Assembly: GCA_965215035.1 (NCBI GenBank)
Contig: OZ244040.1
Span: 2,666,001-2,730,000, forward strand
DNA length: 64,000 nt
Source of the DNA: Azophilus sp965215035
GTDB taxonomy: Bacteria; Pseudomonadota; Gammaproteobacteria; Pseudomonadales; Azotimanducaceae
Reading direction: 5' to 3'
The notes beneath the pieces were generated by a model. That model searched no databases, was not told where the DNA came from, and saw only the letters and a program-made list of their open reading frames with translations. Position numbers and translations under genes: made by a program. Positions within the stretch are counted from its first letter, which is position 1. Every line of letters starts with the position of its first letter. This document shows positions 18,991 to 28,171 of this stretch, piece after piece.

Positions 18991-19107
18991 AGAGGAATGG
19001 ATGGCGGGGAGGTGCAGTACGAAGTGAAGTACCGACGGTGCGATCATCACAATCGGCGGTCCGGGTGCTGCGCTCCGGTGCTCTATACCCGCCTCAGCCT
19101 GTCCGCA

Positions 19108-20292
19108 TTACTGCGCCGGTACACGGTGAACGACATAGGACATCAACGAAGGAATGCCCGGTAGCCACCCGTCCTTTCCTCCCGGGCTCCAGGCAAAGCC
19201 TAGGTCAGCCAACTGTCGCTTGGCATCCAACGCAGCACGATCATCGGCGGCGTTCGGCAGTCCCGTGCGGATAGCCGACTCCAAGGCGGAATCCGTGAGC
19301 GCCGTATCCGTACCGAAAGCCCGCGCCACCGCGGCTGCGGGTCCGAAAAGCCCGCGATCCTCGATCTCGCGCATTCTGCGTTTGTAGAAGGCGTCGCGCC
19401 TGTCCTCGAATTCGGCGTGCGCCGCTCGCACGTGCGCGCCGGTGAGCACAGGGGTTCGTCCGTCGCGCCGCATAGCCATCCACAGGGCCCGGCCCCACAC
19501 CTGGATGAAGTAGGGATACGCCTGCGCTTCCTGGAGGGCCGGGGCTAGCACACCGTGGTCCGCATCGATCCCTCGGTCGACGAAAGGCCGTTGGAGCGCA
19601 TCCAGTGCCGCTTGGGGTTCGAGACAGCCGATGGGAATCACTTCGCTCCTTTCCCAGAAAGAGGCGCCCATATCGGCGAGCTTGCGCTCCAGGTGGGGCG
19701 TTCCCGCCAGAATGAGAGCGAAAGGACATTCGCTGCGGACATCCTGGCTCAGGTTGAGGAGCGTCCGCCCAACCTCGGCTTCGAGCATATGCGCCTCGTC
19801 CAGCAGTAAACACAGCGGCTTCGTCCGGCAGCGCTCCGCAAGGGCGTCGCGGAACGCGGGCGTAATCCCCGTTGCGCCTTCGCCTCGTTCGAAGGCGACA
19901 CTGAATCCCGCTGCGCCCACGGACTTGATGCGCCCCAGCCGCTCTGCCGCCTTCTCCCAGATCGAGGGGGCACCCGTCCCCGCCAGGGCAGCTACCAAGG
20001 CCGACGACGACGCCAAATCATCCGGCGTCATCGCCAATACATCCACCCTATCGCCCTCCAGGCAGTCGCTGCGGAACTTCTTCATCAGGGACGTTTTTCC
20101 TGTCCCCCTCGGGCCGAACAGGATCAGGTCGGACGACGGGCCGAAGCCATCCGTCAGGTCATCAAGAACCGCCCGGAACCGTTCCTGCTCCTCATCGCGC
20201 CCGGCCAGGCATGGCGGTGGGATTCCCGACCCTGGGGTGAAGGGAATTTTCCGAACCCTCGCGATGAAGTTCCGTCCGTTCATGTTCGCCAC
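19108..20292 (-). CDS. AAA ATPase, Orc1/Cdc6-like (AAA_16 type)
   Basis: 394 residues. Walker A is GPRGTGKTS (residues 60-68), and Walker B is LCLLLDEAHML in the middle. A sensor-1-like LILAGTPHLERK follows, then a C-terminal helical/winged-helix-like part. The same domain order is seen in STAND/Orc-like ATPases and in ATPase subunits of defence modules. It follows the PD-(D/E)XK-like gene in the same direction with a 409-bp gap, so co-transcription is possible. An alternative start is the ATG at 20283. No direct evidence of its target; I infer a defence or DNA-maintenance role from the neighbourhood. Confidence 0.8.
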   Translation of the reverse strand: MANMNGRNFIARVRKIPFTPGSGIPPPCLAGRDEEQERFRAVLDDLTDGFGPSSDLILFGPRGTGKTSLMKKFRSDCLEGDRVDVLAMTPDDLASSSALVAALAGTGAPSIWEKAAERLGRIKSVGAAGFSVAFERGEGATGITPAFRDALAERCRTKPLCLLLDEAHMLEAEVGRTLLNLSQDVRSECPFALILAGTPHLERKLADMGASFWERSEVIPIGCLEPQAALDALQRPFVDRGIDADHGVLAPALQEAQAYPYFIQVWGRALWMAMRRDGRTPVLTGAHVRAAHAEFEDRRDAFYKRRMREIEDRGLFGPAAAVARAFGTDTALTDSALESAIRTGLPNAADDRAALDAKRQLADLGFAWSPGGKDGWLPGIPSLMSYVVHRVPAQ

Positions 20293-20701
20293 AGTGAGCG
20301 TCGACGCCTGTGCCCGTCAAGAATAGATGCGCACTTTTTTGAGCGCAACAACAACCAGACACGCGCAATGGATTAAATGTCGTACATGTCCGGCACGGCA
20401 AGGAGTACCTTGTCGTTCGGGTGTCGGAGTGCCGTACAACGGCCTGCCAGTTCGGTCGCTGTGCAATTAACCAGTTGTTCCAGCGCATGACGCCTGCCGT
20501 CCCGGCGGTGTGGCGGGCACATCGGAATATCGGCGGATTGCTGTGAGTCGAGCAGCAGGGGTCCAAAGAACCGGGGACTTGTAACCGCCTCTGATTCATC
20601 AGAAGGAAGGAATACGGGCAGCAGGGTTTCCCAACGCGGCAGACACCGATGAAGCGCTGCACACCCGTGCGATAAGAACGGCGACGCTCACCTCGCGCCA
20701 G
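20293..20701. other. Intergenic region, no supported gene
   Basis: 409 bp between the PD-(D/E)XK-like gene and the AAA ATPase. The short minus-strand ORFs have no family resemblance. A T-rich GCGCACTTTTTTGAGCGC patch lies near 20328-20345 and might be a terminator-like or operator element. Nothing else stands out. Confidence 0.35.
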
Positions 20702-21586
20702 TCAAGGATTGTTTTCGTGAGCCAGAGAGCGGAACTCCTCGCGGAGTTGTCGCAGCGTTGCCCCCGGGGTGGCCGTCTGCGCCACCAAGTCGTCCAGCGC
20801 CCACGACAGCCACGTTCCTTGGCGCGAGAAGTAGAACCCCACCGATTCCAGCGCAAGCGCGTTGTTCCAGTCCAGCAGGGCGTATCCCAGTAGCTGACGC
20901 ACATTTTGCGGGAGACGGTCCCGCGGCTTCATTGTCGTCTTCACGTCGTATAGGCAGCCGTCGACGATCAGGTCGGCATCAGCCCCGCCGACAAACGTGC
21001 TTCCGTCAAAGGACGGGCCGCAGACCACGGAGTCCGCGTGCGGCGGCTCGACAAGGCGCATGATGTCTGCAACCTCGACCGCGATGCCGCCCTCGATGCC
21101 TGCCGTACACCCCTTCCAGTCGACCGCCTTCCCGTTGTCGATCGCCTTCGCGATCGCGCACAGGCCATCGTTCCAGGTGCTGCTGCGGTAGCCCCAGTCC
21201 AGCCAAGCAAGCACCACGCACACCCGAGCTTGGAGGTCCGGGTCACTAGTGGGCACTTCACGCAACAGCCCGACTATTGCGGTCGCCCACTTCCGGTCGG
21301 TCGGCTCTCCGAGACCGCTACCCGCCCATAGGAGCCTGTGGATACCCGCGCGGAGCACATCCGAGTTCTCGAAGTCCGGTTCGAATACCATCCGGAGACG
21401 ATAGTCGAATGCGGTTCCCACCAGTCTGGTCGATTCGCTGGACTGGCTCCGGCTCCGCACCCTGGTCTCCAGCGAGCGCACCTTCCTGCCTTCGCGTTTG
21501 ACGAAGTCCACGACCCCCGGAAAACGCTGCTTGAAGAAGACGTTGGCCCACGAGCCTCCACGCTCGAGTTCACGCGTAAGCGACAT
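20702..21586 (-). CDS. Uncharacterised protein with PD-(D/E)XK nuclease-like motif
   Basis: 294 residues from the ATG at 21586, chosen because TAAAGGAAC precedes it at good spacing; upstream in-frame sequence is Arg-rich and looks non-coding. Near residue 205 the segment ADLIVDGCLYDVKTT carries the Asp...Asp-X-Lys pattern of PD-(D/E)XK nucleases, followed by NVRQLLGYALLDW, a typical helix with Gln and Tyr. The N-terminal two thirds is helical and unrecognised. The family is unknown to me; similar unnamed proteins occur in defence islands. A DNA-cleaving effector paired with the AAA ATPase downstream is an inference. Confidence 0.65.
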   Translation of the reverse strand: MSLTRELERGGSWANVFFKQRFPGVVDFVKREGRKVRSLETRVRSRSQSSESTRLVGTAFDYRLRMVFEPDFENSDVLRAGIHRLLWAGSGLGEPTDRKWATAIVGLLREVPTSDPDLQARVCVVLAWLDWGYRSSTWNDGLCAIAKAIDNGKAVDWKGCTAGIEGGIAVEVADIMRLVEPPHADSVVCGPSFDGSTFVGGADADLIVDGCLYDVKTTMKPRDRLPQNVRQLLGYALLDWNNALALESVGFYFSRQGTWLSWALDDLVAQTATPGATLRQLREEFRSLAHENNP

Positions 21587-21965
21587 AGAATGTTCCTTTA
21601 ACGTCTGCACCGGGTCGCTATAGTCAGCGTGACTTCCTGAACGTTCCCTGAACACCGGGTTACGCGCCCACCGGTTCAGACGAGCCGCAGTCCTCGTTAC
21701 GGCTACCTCTCCGTTCCTTCCGTTGCCGCTGCGATCCGACCTCGACCGGTGCCGCGACCCGCCACACCGATTGGCCGCGCGGGTCAACAACGGCCTAGAA
21801 TGCCCGCTTGCGTTGTGGGTGTTATGGGAAGAAGTTATCCAGCGCTTTGTGCATACTGAGGTCATGGAACCTGAAAAGCGTCTTCATTCTAACCATATCC
21901 GGAGGTCACTGAGCTGCCGGTGTGCGTACATCCCCTTAAGCCACGAGGAAAAGTGAGGACACAAC
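21587..21965. other. Divergent intergenic region
   Basis: 379 bp between the minus-strand PD-(D/E)XK-like gene and the plus-strand esterase locus. It must hold the promoters of both. AAGGA for the left gene is visible near 21597; GAGGAAAAGTGAGG precedes the small ORF on the right. No ORF is supported. Confidence 0.4.
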
Positions 21966-22070
21966 ATGGCAGAAACTAAACACGCAGAAGCACTGGCCCC
22001 ACCCACGGCCCCGGAATGGGAACGGCCTGCGGTATCCACATTCTCGAAAAATCCTGATTTGAAGAGTTGA
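21966..22070 (+). CDS. 34-codon ORF ahead of the esterase, remnant or leader
   Basis: The ATG at 21966 follows a GAGGAAAAGTGAGG ribosome site and opens a 34-residue frame rich in Ala, Pro and Lys. It stops at 22070, only five bases before the esterase ATG at 22076. The spacing allows translational coupling. It looks more like the surviving N-terminus of a lost gene than a conserved peptide, but I cannot decide. Confidence 0.35.
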   Translation: MAETKHAEALAPPTAPEWERPAVSTFSKNPDLKS

Positions 22071-22075
22071 CTACC

Positions 22076-22990
22076 ATGAGACTACCCCAGAACTTACAAA
22101 GCCTGACCCACGAGACGATCAAGGCGGACAGCAACGGCATCGACTACGACGTTTGGACTTGGGTACCCCCAGGCTATGAACAGAGCGATGAGGCATATCC
22201 TCTGCTCTTCGTGCTCGACGGGGATATGCTTATGCCGTCGGCCATCGACACAGTGGCGCTTATGTCCTCGATTGGGGAAGCACGCGAAGCGATCCTTGTC
22301 GGTGTGACGACTGCACCTCCCGGCAATCACGCGATTCAACGCACCATCGACTATTCCGCGGAACCCCCCACAGCCGAGATACGTGCCACACCGGATGGTG
22401 CCGCGTTCAACTTCTGGGTATTCTACGAACAGATGGCTGAAGCTGCCGGGATGGCGTTTGAAGACGTCTTCGGTGGCACCGATGATTTTCACAGCTTCCT
22501 CGCTGATCAGTTGTTGCCTAGGCTCAACGCAAGTTATCGAATAGATGCCGACGAGATCGGTGTGGCAGGGCATTCATCCGGCGGTGATTTCGCCGTCGAC
22601 ACCCTGCTCCGAGAAGACACACCCTTCAGCAAGTTTATCGTCGGCTCTTTCGGTACAGACGTGCTTGAAGCCACCCTGGCAGAACGCGAGGCGGCATTTG
22701 CCAATCGATCTTCTGACAAGCAGTTAAAGGTGTTCTGCGGTTACGGCGTAGCGGAACATACCGATCCGTTCCTCAAGGAATATATCGAACGCGGTATGGC
22801 GCTGATGGAGCGACTACAGGCTAACGGTCCGGATAAACTCTCGATCATCGTCCGAGGATATGACCGAGAAACCCACGGCTCGGTATTCCCGCATATTTTC
22901 TCTAGTGGATATCGTGAGTTGTGGGGGACAGGACTCAGCTTCGTTGAAGCTGTTTCCCTTACAATTGGAGAAACAACGACTTCAGAGTAA
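22076..22990 (+). CDS. Esterase D/putative esterase family alpha/beta hydrolase
   Basis: 304 residues from the ATG at 22076. It fits the bacterial 'putative esterase' family (PF00756-like). After the start come DYDVWTWVPPGY and YPLLFVLDGD, then the nucleophile elbow GHSSGG with Ser167, and a C-terminal THGSVFP that should hold the catalytic His. No signal peptide, so cytoplasmic. Likely acts on a small ester or thioester; the family includes siderophore and S-formylglutathione esterases. It is followed directly by a degraded lipoprotein/hydrolase remnant. Confidence 0.85.
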   Translation: MRLPQNLQSLTHETIKADSNGIDYDVWTWVPPGYEQSDEAYPLLFVLDGDMLMPSAIDTVALMSSIGEAREAILVGVTTAPPGNHAIQRTIDYSAEPPTAEIRATPDGAAFNFWVFYEQMAEAAGMAFEDVFGGTDDFHSFLADQLLPRLNASYRIDADEIGVAGHSSGGDFAVDTLLREDTPFSKFIVGSFGTDVLEATLAEREAAFANRSSDKQLKVFCGYGVAEHTDPFLKEYIERGMALMERLQANGPDKLSIIVRGYDRETHGSVFPHIFSSGYRELWGTGLSFVEAVSLTIGETTTSE

Positions 22991-23240
22991 GAAGCTTTTC
23001 GTGCGTATCCTAGGCCTTGTTGCTTGTTTGTTGGCGGTTTCTTGTGCCAGCGGTATAGCGAAAAGGCCATGTCGCAGATCATCTCGATGCTGACTTCCCG
23101 CTACCAGGTGCTGCACGTGGATTATCCTAGGGGTACCGGGGTAAGCACCGGCCTGATGCCGGGTGACCTTATCCCAGAGACCGTGGCGAAGGATTATGTT
23201 GCTGTTGCTGAAGATACCAGCCTCGAGTTTCAATTTTTCA
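22984..23240 (+). pseudogene. Remnant of a lipoprotein alpha/beta hydrolase
   Basis: Two frames show pieces of one gene. From about 22986 there is a lipoprotein signal (LVACLLAVSCASG, lipobox LAVSC). From about 23050, in another frame, comes SRYQVLHVDYPRGTGVSTG followed by PETVAKDYVAVAED. The second block closely matches the hydrolase at 37082-37983 (KYQVLHVDYPRGTGQSTG, PETVATDYVAVAD). The signal peptide joins the middle of the hydrolase after an internal deletion, and the 3' part is absent. Confidence 0.75.
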
Positions 23241-23249
23241 GTTATTGCC

Positions 23250-24863
23250 CTATCTGCCCTCGGTAATCTCGGGGAGCCGCTCGCGTAGCTTGTTCTTTGC
23301 GATCTTTTCTAGCATGGAGCGAGGTAACTTATCCACAACGTGGACGCTTCTCACCACCTTGAAATCGGGAAGATTGATTGCACAGTGTGCGATCACCTTC
23401 TTTTCAAGCTCAGCCGGATCAAGCTCCTGCCCAGCTTCAGTTGGAATCACAAATACAACCGGCACTTCATCGAGCATGTAATGCTTCTGTCCGACTACCG
23501 CACACTCAGAAGCAAGCCCTGTTTCCATAATCACCGTTTCGATTTCTGATGCGGCAATATTCTCAGCACCAACTTTCAACATGTCCTTATCACGATCGCT
23601 GAAATAGAGCCAGCCATCTTCATCGGAACGGATGATGTCACCTGTCTCAAACCAACCGTCGGCATCGAATGCAGCTTCATTTGCTTCCGGGTTACCGTAG
23701 TACTCCTTAAATATCGTCACGCCACGAACACCTCTGACATACAGATTGCCTCTCTCACCCGGCTCGACAAGCCGACCATCCGGTCTGCGAATCTGTATCT
23801 GGAAGTCCTGTGCCGGGCGGCCAAGGGTCATCTGCGGGCCAAGGTGATCCATATCGACACAGATGCCGTGGCCCAGCGTTTCCGTCATGCCGTAGTGACC
23901 TAAGGTCTTCAGGCCAAATTTTTCCTCAATGGGCGTAACTCTCGCACCAAACAGCCAGAAACGCATGTGATGTTCCGGCACAGGCTGATCAGCGATGGCT
24001 TTAACTGCAAACGGAATCATCGAGGACCAGGTCACCTTGTGCTCCATGACCACATCCCAGTAACGAGATGCGGAGAACTTCGGCTGTACAATGGTCGTAC
24101 CACCAGCATAGTGGGTCGTCAGCATCGAATAGGCCTGGGCATTGGTGTGGAACAGCGGCAGATAAATAAGCGTGACGTCGTCTCTCTGCAATCTGAGTCG
24201 CTGAGCATTGCATCTACCGGTCCAAATGCCGTTGGCGTGAGTCCACAAGACCGCCTTTGGCCTAGATGTGGTACCCGATGTGAATTGAACACTGAGGTTA
24301 CGCATGGGATCCGGCTGTGACGTATCTATTGGTGTATCGCCAAAGGCCTCATTAAACGGCACACCATGAATCTTGCTGATAATCTCTGCCACATCGTCTC
24401 GCGGCTCGCCCGAATCTGTTTCGGTCACTGCAATGAACTTCAGGTTAGAGCAGGATTCACGGATGAGCTCAGCATATTGCGGTTGTGTCAGCGCACAGGC
24501 AGCCTCGGTCACTTCCTCAAAGTAGGTCATGTCCCTTGCGACGGACCGGGTATTGGTCGAAACGGCAACGGCACCCAACATCGCACACGCATACCAGCTA
24601 ATGATGAACTCAGGCGAGTTATCCATGTGGATGAAAACAAAATCTCCGGGAATGACGCCTCTATCCTTAAGGCCAGTGGCGAGGCGCCTGGCGTCTTCAA
24701 ACAGCTCACCATAGGTCCAGGTCTTTGCATCGCCGGTAAAAGGTCGCCAGACAACACAGGGCTTATCAGGCTGACGCTCTGTCCACTGCTGCAACATCCA
24801 GGGAATATCCATCCCTCTGACGGCATCCTCGTAGCTTCGTTCTATCTGTTCTTTCAGGCTCAC
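23250..24863 (-). CDS. AMP-dependent acyl-CoA synthetase/ligase
   Basis: 537 residues of the ANL superfamily. The phosphate-binding motif is QFTSGTTSRPKAVLW, the A5 motif is YGMTETLGHG, and the C-terminal hinge region has DGWFETGD. PRSMLEKIAKNKLRE near the end contains the adenylation Lys. It activates a carboxylic acid to its CoA thioester in the cytoplasm; substrate unknown. The start overlaps the stop of the upstream MaoC gene by four bases (ATGA), so the two are a translationally coupled operon. Confidence 0.93.
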   Translation of the reverse strand: MSLKEQIERSYEDAVRGMDIPWMLQQWTERQPDKPCVVWRPFTGDAKTWTYGELFEDARRLATGLKDRGVIPGDFVFIHMDNSPEFIISWYACAMLGAVAVSTNTRSVARDMTYFEEVTEAACALTQPQYAELIRESCSNLKFIAVTETDSGEPRDDVAEIISKIHGVPFNEAFGDTPIDTSQPDPMRNLSVQFTSGTTSRPKAVLWTHANGIWTGRCNAQRLRLQRDDVTLIYLPLFHTNAQAYSMLTTHYAGGTTIVQPKFSASRYWDVVMEHKVTWSSMIPFAVKAIADQPVPEHHMRFWLFGARVTPIEEKFGLKTLGHYGMTETLGHGICVDMDHLGPQMTLGRPAQDFQIQIRRPDGRLVEPGERGNLYVRGVRGVTIFKEYYGNPEANEAAFDADGWFETGDIIRSDEDGWLYFSDRDKDMLKVGAENIAASEIETVIMETGLASECAVVGQKHYMLDEVPVVFVIPTEAGQELDPAELEKKVIAHCAINLPDFKVVRSVHVVDKLPRSMLEKIAKNKLRERLPEITEGR

Positions 24864-25732
24864 AATGGTTCTCCAAAAACGGCATAGCCATCTCGAATCG
24901 CTGCGTCACCCTGTTCTGTTTCGATGGTGTAGAACACACGCCGTGTTCGCTCGACGACTTCAGATTGCGCCCGAAGTGTAAGTGTTGTTCCGGGAATCAC
25001 CATCGCGCCCATACGACCACGCAGCCTCTTCAGCGCTGAGACATCGCCCCCGGCAAAGAAATCAACGAGTTCACGTCCTGCTATCGACCAGGTGGCAACG
25101 CCGTGCAGAATGATGTCTGGCAACCCTGCTGCCAGAGCCACGGCTCGTTCCGTATGGATGGGATTCCAAATATCCGCACACTCGGAGAAAACGTGGGGTA
25201 GCTCTCGCGAGATGTGAATGGACAAGGGTTCGTGTTCCTGGACACTCGATCCGGGTGAAGGCACCACTGGTTTTGATTTCGGTTGCATCCCTTCACCGTC
25301 CAGCGCCACATCGCGATATGTGCCCTGCATATAAGTTCGACATACGGGTTCACCATCAACGCTGTGCTTGATTGCAACACCCACATTGGCACCACTGCGT
25401 CCCGCCCAGAGACCAACGACTTCGGCAGTTGTCGTTAGCTGATTGCCAGATTTGATGGGGCGGAGGAATTCCGAATCCTGAACCGCGTGGACCGCACGAC
25501 GCCGTTCCTCCGCTGTGGTGCCGAAATTGTTTCCCAGCCGATTCTGCACAGCCAGATGATATTCCGGCGATACGCAGATCTGGGGCACTGCACAGAAGCC
25601 TTCGTTCAAATCATCGAAAACGCGGGGCGAGGAGACGCCAATACCCGCCGCGAACGCGAGCAGGCGACGAGGCGTCATGTTCGTGGTGATCGCGCTGTAC
25701 CGACTGCCGATCGCTGCTGATTTTATTGGCAT
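24860..25732 (-). CDS. MaoC-like dehydratase/hydratase (double hot-dog)
   Basis: 290 residues. Two hot-dog halves: an N-terminal half without the catalytic pair, and a C-terminal half with DIWNPIHTERAVALAAG and LPDIILHGVATWS, the usual MaoC (R)-hydratase block with Asp and His. It hydrates or dehydrates an acyl-CoA, most likely the product of the coupled ligase at 23250-24863. No signal peptide. The gene leads the two-gene minus-strand operon. Confidence 0.88.
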   Translation of the reverse strand: MPIKSAAIGSRYSAITTNMTPRRLLAFAAGIGVSSPRVFDDLNEGFCAVPQICVSPEYHLAVQNRLGNNFGTTAEERRRAVHAVQDSEFLRPIKSGNQLTTTAEVVGLWAGRSGANVGVAIKHSVDGEPVCRTYMQGTYRDVALDGEGMQPKSKPVVPSPGSSVQEHEPLSIHISRELPHVFSECADIWNPIHTERAVALAAGLPDIILHGVATWSIAGRELVDFFAGGDVSALKRLRGRMGAMVIPGTTLTLRAQSEVVERTRRVFYTIETEQGDAAIRDGYAVFGEPL

Positions 25733-26108
25733 GATTCCTCCACCTGCCGGTTATCCATGTGACATCGCTCAGGAGCGCGTTAGTCTTCCACGCAGGAGAA
25801 GTTGGCGGCATCGTTCATGTCCCCGGTGCCGTTGTACCTAGCGTACTCAGGTGCGTGAAACCAAAGGCGGCGCTGCAACGTCTGCTCTTGCGTGGGCAGT
25901 AAGCTCAAAGTCAGTCCGGGAGCGGCTCGAACGGGGGGAAATCCTAGCAGCGCGAGTCACGCGTCGCCAGGTTGTTGCCTTACCTCTGTTGCTTGAGATT
26001 CTGCCGCATGGTCTTCATGAACGCCTCGTGCGTTTACACGATGGATCGTCAACGCTTTCCACCGTTTTCGGTTAATCTTGCTTCTTTTCTTGGCTGAGGA
26101 GCAATGCA
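25733..26108. other. Divergent intergenic region
   Basis: 376 bp between the MaoC gene (minus) and the small gene at 26109 (plus). It should contain two promoters. I see no convincing ORF, repeat or structured RNA. Confidence 0.4.
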
Positions 26109-26414
26109 GTGACGCAATTGAAACCCGGGCTCAGGCTCAAGAGCGCCGTCTGCGCGGCGGAAGTGATGGTCGTCAAGGCTTCGGGGGAGGCGGAGCTGAG
26201 TTGCGGCGGTGTGCCGATGCTGGGCATGGACGAGAAGGCAAGCGATGCGTCGCCGGTGGCGGACCGGATGGCGGGTTGCGCGGTGGGCAAGCGCTATGTG
26301 GACCAGGCACAGTCCATCGAGGTGCTGTGCATTAAGGCAGGCGATGGCTCGCTGGCCGTGGGCGATGAAACGCTGGCGGTCAAGCAGGCGAAAAAGCTGC
26401 CGTCCTCGGATTAG
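26109..26414 (+). CDS. Small conserved-type protein preceding an acyl-CoA ligase
   Basis: 101 residues with the start MTQLKPGLRLKSAVCAAEVMVV, then SCGGVPM. Proteins of this look are, as I remember, encoded next to AMP ligase-amidohydrolase-enoyl-CoA hydratase sets in Actinobacteria and Proteobacteria. The Cys residues (AVC and SCGG) suggest a small metal- or thiol-binding fold. It ends 22 bp before the ligase start, so it is the first gene of the operon 26109-29523. Function unknown. Confidence 0.7.
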   Translation: MTQLKPGLRLKSAVCAAEVMVVKASGEAELSCGGVPMLGMDEKASDASPVADRMAGCAVGKRYVDQAQSIEVLCIKAGDGSLAVGDETLAVKQAKKLPSSD

Positions 26415-26436
26415 CCCGCTAGAGCTTGCATCATCG

Positions 26437-27936
26437 ATGAACATTGCCCTTCTGCTGCAGATGGCCGCCGAAGCCGGGGCGGGCCGTTGTGCGCTGGTCT
26501 GCGGCAGCCGCCGTTACACGGCGGCGGAACTGCAGGCCGCTGCAGGCGGTGCCGCGGCGCTGTTCGGCGCTTCCGGCTGCGGGTTCGTTTCGGTACTGGG
26601 CTTGAGCAGCCCGGCCACGCCCGTGGCGCTGTTTGGCGCCGCCATGGCCGGCGTGCCCTACGCGCCGCTCAACTACCGGCTCCCTGCCGCCCAGCTCGGG
26701 ACGCTGATCGAGCGCCTTAGTCCCCTGTGCCTGATTGCCGACGCGGATCAATGCGCCGCCCACGGGAGCGGCCCCGCCGTGGCGCGGGCGCTCTGCAGCG
26801 ATAAGTTTCTCGAAGCGGCCTTCGCGCAGGCCGCTGCGCAGTCGGAATCCGGTTGGCCGGAGGATCCCGGCATCGCCGTGCAGCTATTCACCAGCGGCAC
26901 CACCGGGCCGCCCAAGGCCGCCATCCTGCGCCACGAGCACCTGATGTCCTACATCCTGGGCAGCGTCGAGTTTCTGTCTGCCGATGCGGACGAGGCGGCG
27001 CTGGTGGCTGTGCCGCCCTATCACATCGCCGGCATTGCCGCCCTGTTGAGCGGCATCTACGCGGGCCGTCGCATCGTGCAGCTCGCCGAGTTCGATGCCC
27101 TGGACTGGCTTGATCTTGTGGAACGGGAAGCCATCACCAGCGCCTTCGTGGTTCCCACCATGCTGGCGCGCATTGTGCAAGCGCTGGAGGCAGGCGGGCG
27201 GCGGCCGGACTTGGGCTCGCTCAAGGCCATTGCCTATGGCGGCGGTAGAATGCCGCTGGGCGTCATCGAGCGGGCCTTGGCTCTGTTTCCGCATGTGGAT
27301 TTCACCAATGCCTATGGGCTTACCGAAACCAGTTCCACCATCGCCCTGCTGGGCCCGGAAGATCATCGCCAAGCCTTGGCCAGCGGCGACCCGGCCATCC
27401 GCGCCCGCCTGGGCTCCGTGGGTCGGGCGCTGCCATCGGTGGAAATCGAGATCCGGGACGGGAAGGGGCGGCCATTGTCCGCGGCTGAGGCCGGTGAGGT
27501 CCATGTGCGCGGCCCCCAAGTGTCCGGCGAGTACCGGGAGCGCAGCGTCGTCGATGTCGACGGCTGGTTTCCCACCCGGGACATCGGCTTTCTGGATGCC
27601 GATGGCTACCTGCATCTGTCCGGGCGCGGTGACGACGTGATCGTGCGCGGTGGCGAGAACATCTCTCCAGCGGAGATCGAGGACGTGCTGCTCGCCCATG
27701 CGGCAGTGGCCGATGCCGCAGCGGTTGCCGTGCCCTCGGACCAATGGGGCGAGGCAGTGGGCATCGCGGTGGCGCTGAAGCCCAAGGCATCGGTGGATGC
27801 GCAGTCGCTTTGCGATCTGGTGCGCAGCCAACTGCGTTCATCCCGAGTGCCTGAGGTGGTGCGCTTTGTCGATGAATTACCCTACAACGAGACCGGCAAG
27901 CTGCGCCGCCGCGACGTCAAGCGCTGGTTTGCCTGA
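26437..27936 (+). CDS. AMP-dependent acyl-CoA ligase
   Basis: 499 residues from the ATG at 26437; the longer in-frame extension to 26209 overlaps the small gene and is not coding. ANL motifs: LFTSGTTGPPKAAILRHEH, then NAYGLTETSS, VDVDGWFPTRDIG and the C-terminal PYNETGKLRRRDVK with the catalytic Lys. Compact N-terminus, so a medium-size carboxylic acid is likely; substrate unknown. It sits in a tight operon (26109-29523) with the next genes overlapping by a few bases. Confidence 0.92.
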   Translation: MNIALLLQMAAEAGAGRCALVCGSRRYTAAELQAAAGGAAALFGASGCGFVSVLGLSSPATPVALFGAAMAGVPYAPLNYRLPAAQLGTLIERLSPLCLIADADQCAAHGSGPAVARALCSDKFLEAAFAQAAAQSESGWPEDPGIAVQLFTSGTTGPPKAAILRHEHLMSYILGSVEFLSADADEAALVAVPPYHIAGIAALLSGIYAGRRIVQLAEFDALDWLDLVEREAITSAFVVPTMLARIVQALEAGGRRPDLGSLKAIAYGGGRMPLGVIERALALFPHVDFTNAYGLTETSSTIALLGPEDHRQALASGDPAIRARLGSVGRALPSVEIEIRDGKGRPLSAAEAGEVHVRGPQVSGEYRERSVVDVDGWFPTRDIGFLDADGYLHLSGRGDDVIVRGGENISPAEIEDVLLAHAAVADAAAVAVPSDQWGEAVGIAVALKPKASVDAQSLCDLVRSQLRSSRVPEVVRFVDELPYNETGKLRRRDVKRWFA

Positions 27937-28171
27937 ACCGGGGGCGGGTGGCGCCGCGGCACCGCTGCTGGCCGCAAGGCTCGATGGGGTGCTTCAGGAG
28001 TTCGCCTCGCTGTCGGGCACCGAGCGCAGGGCCGCGCTCGATGGCGCGCAACTCCTGCTTGAGCGCCTGCGCTGCTCGAACGCCCGGGTTCAGGACGGCT
28101 GCTCAGTCAGTGGCCCCTGCCGATTCTTGGCCACCGCTGCGGTTCTTGGGGAACTGGGCATTCCATGCTGA
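27929..28171 (+). CDS. Small Cys-containing protein in the ligase-amidohydrolase operon
   Basis: About 80 residues if it starts at the TTG at 27929, overlapping the ligase stop. Its TGA at 28169-28171 overlaps the ATG (28165) of the amidohydrolase. The frame has four Cys in the last 35 residues (RLRCSNARV, GCSVSGPCRF and a C-terminal Cys). Such stop/start overlaps on both sides are a good sign of a real gene. No known domain; the start codon is uncertain. Confidence 0.6.
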   Translation: MPEPGAGGAAAPLLAARLDGVLQEFASLSGTERRAALDGAQLLLERLRCSNARVQDGCSVSGPCRFLATAAVLGELGIPC

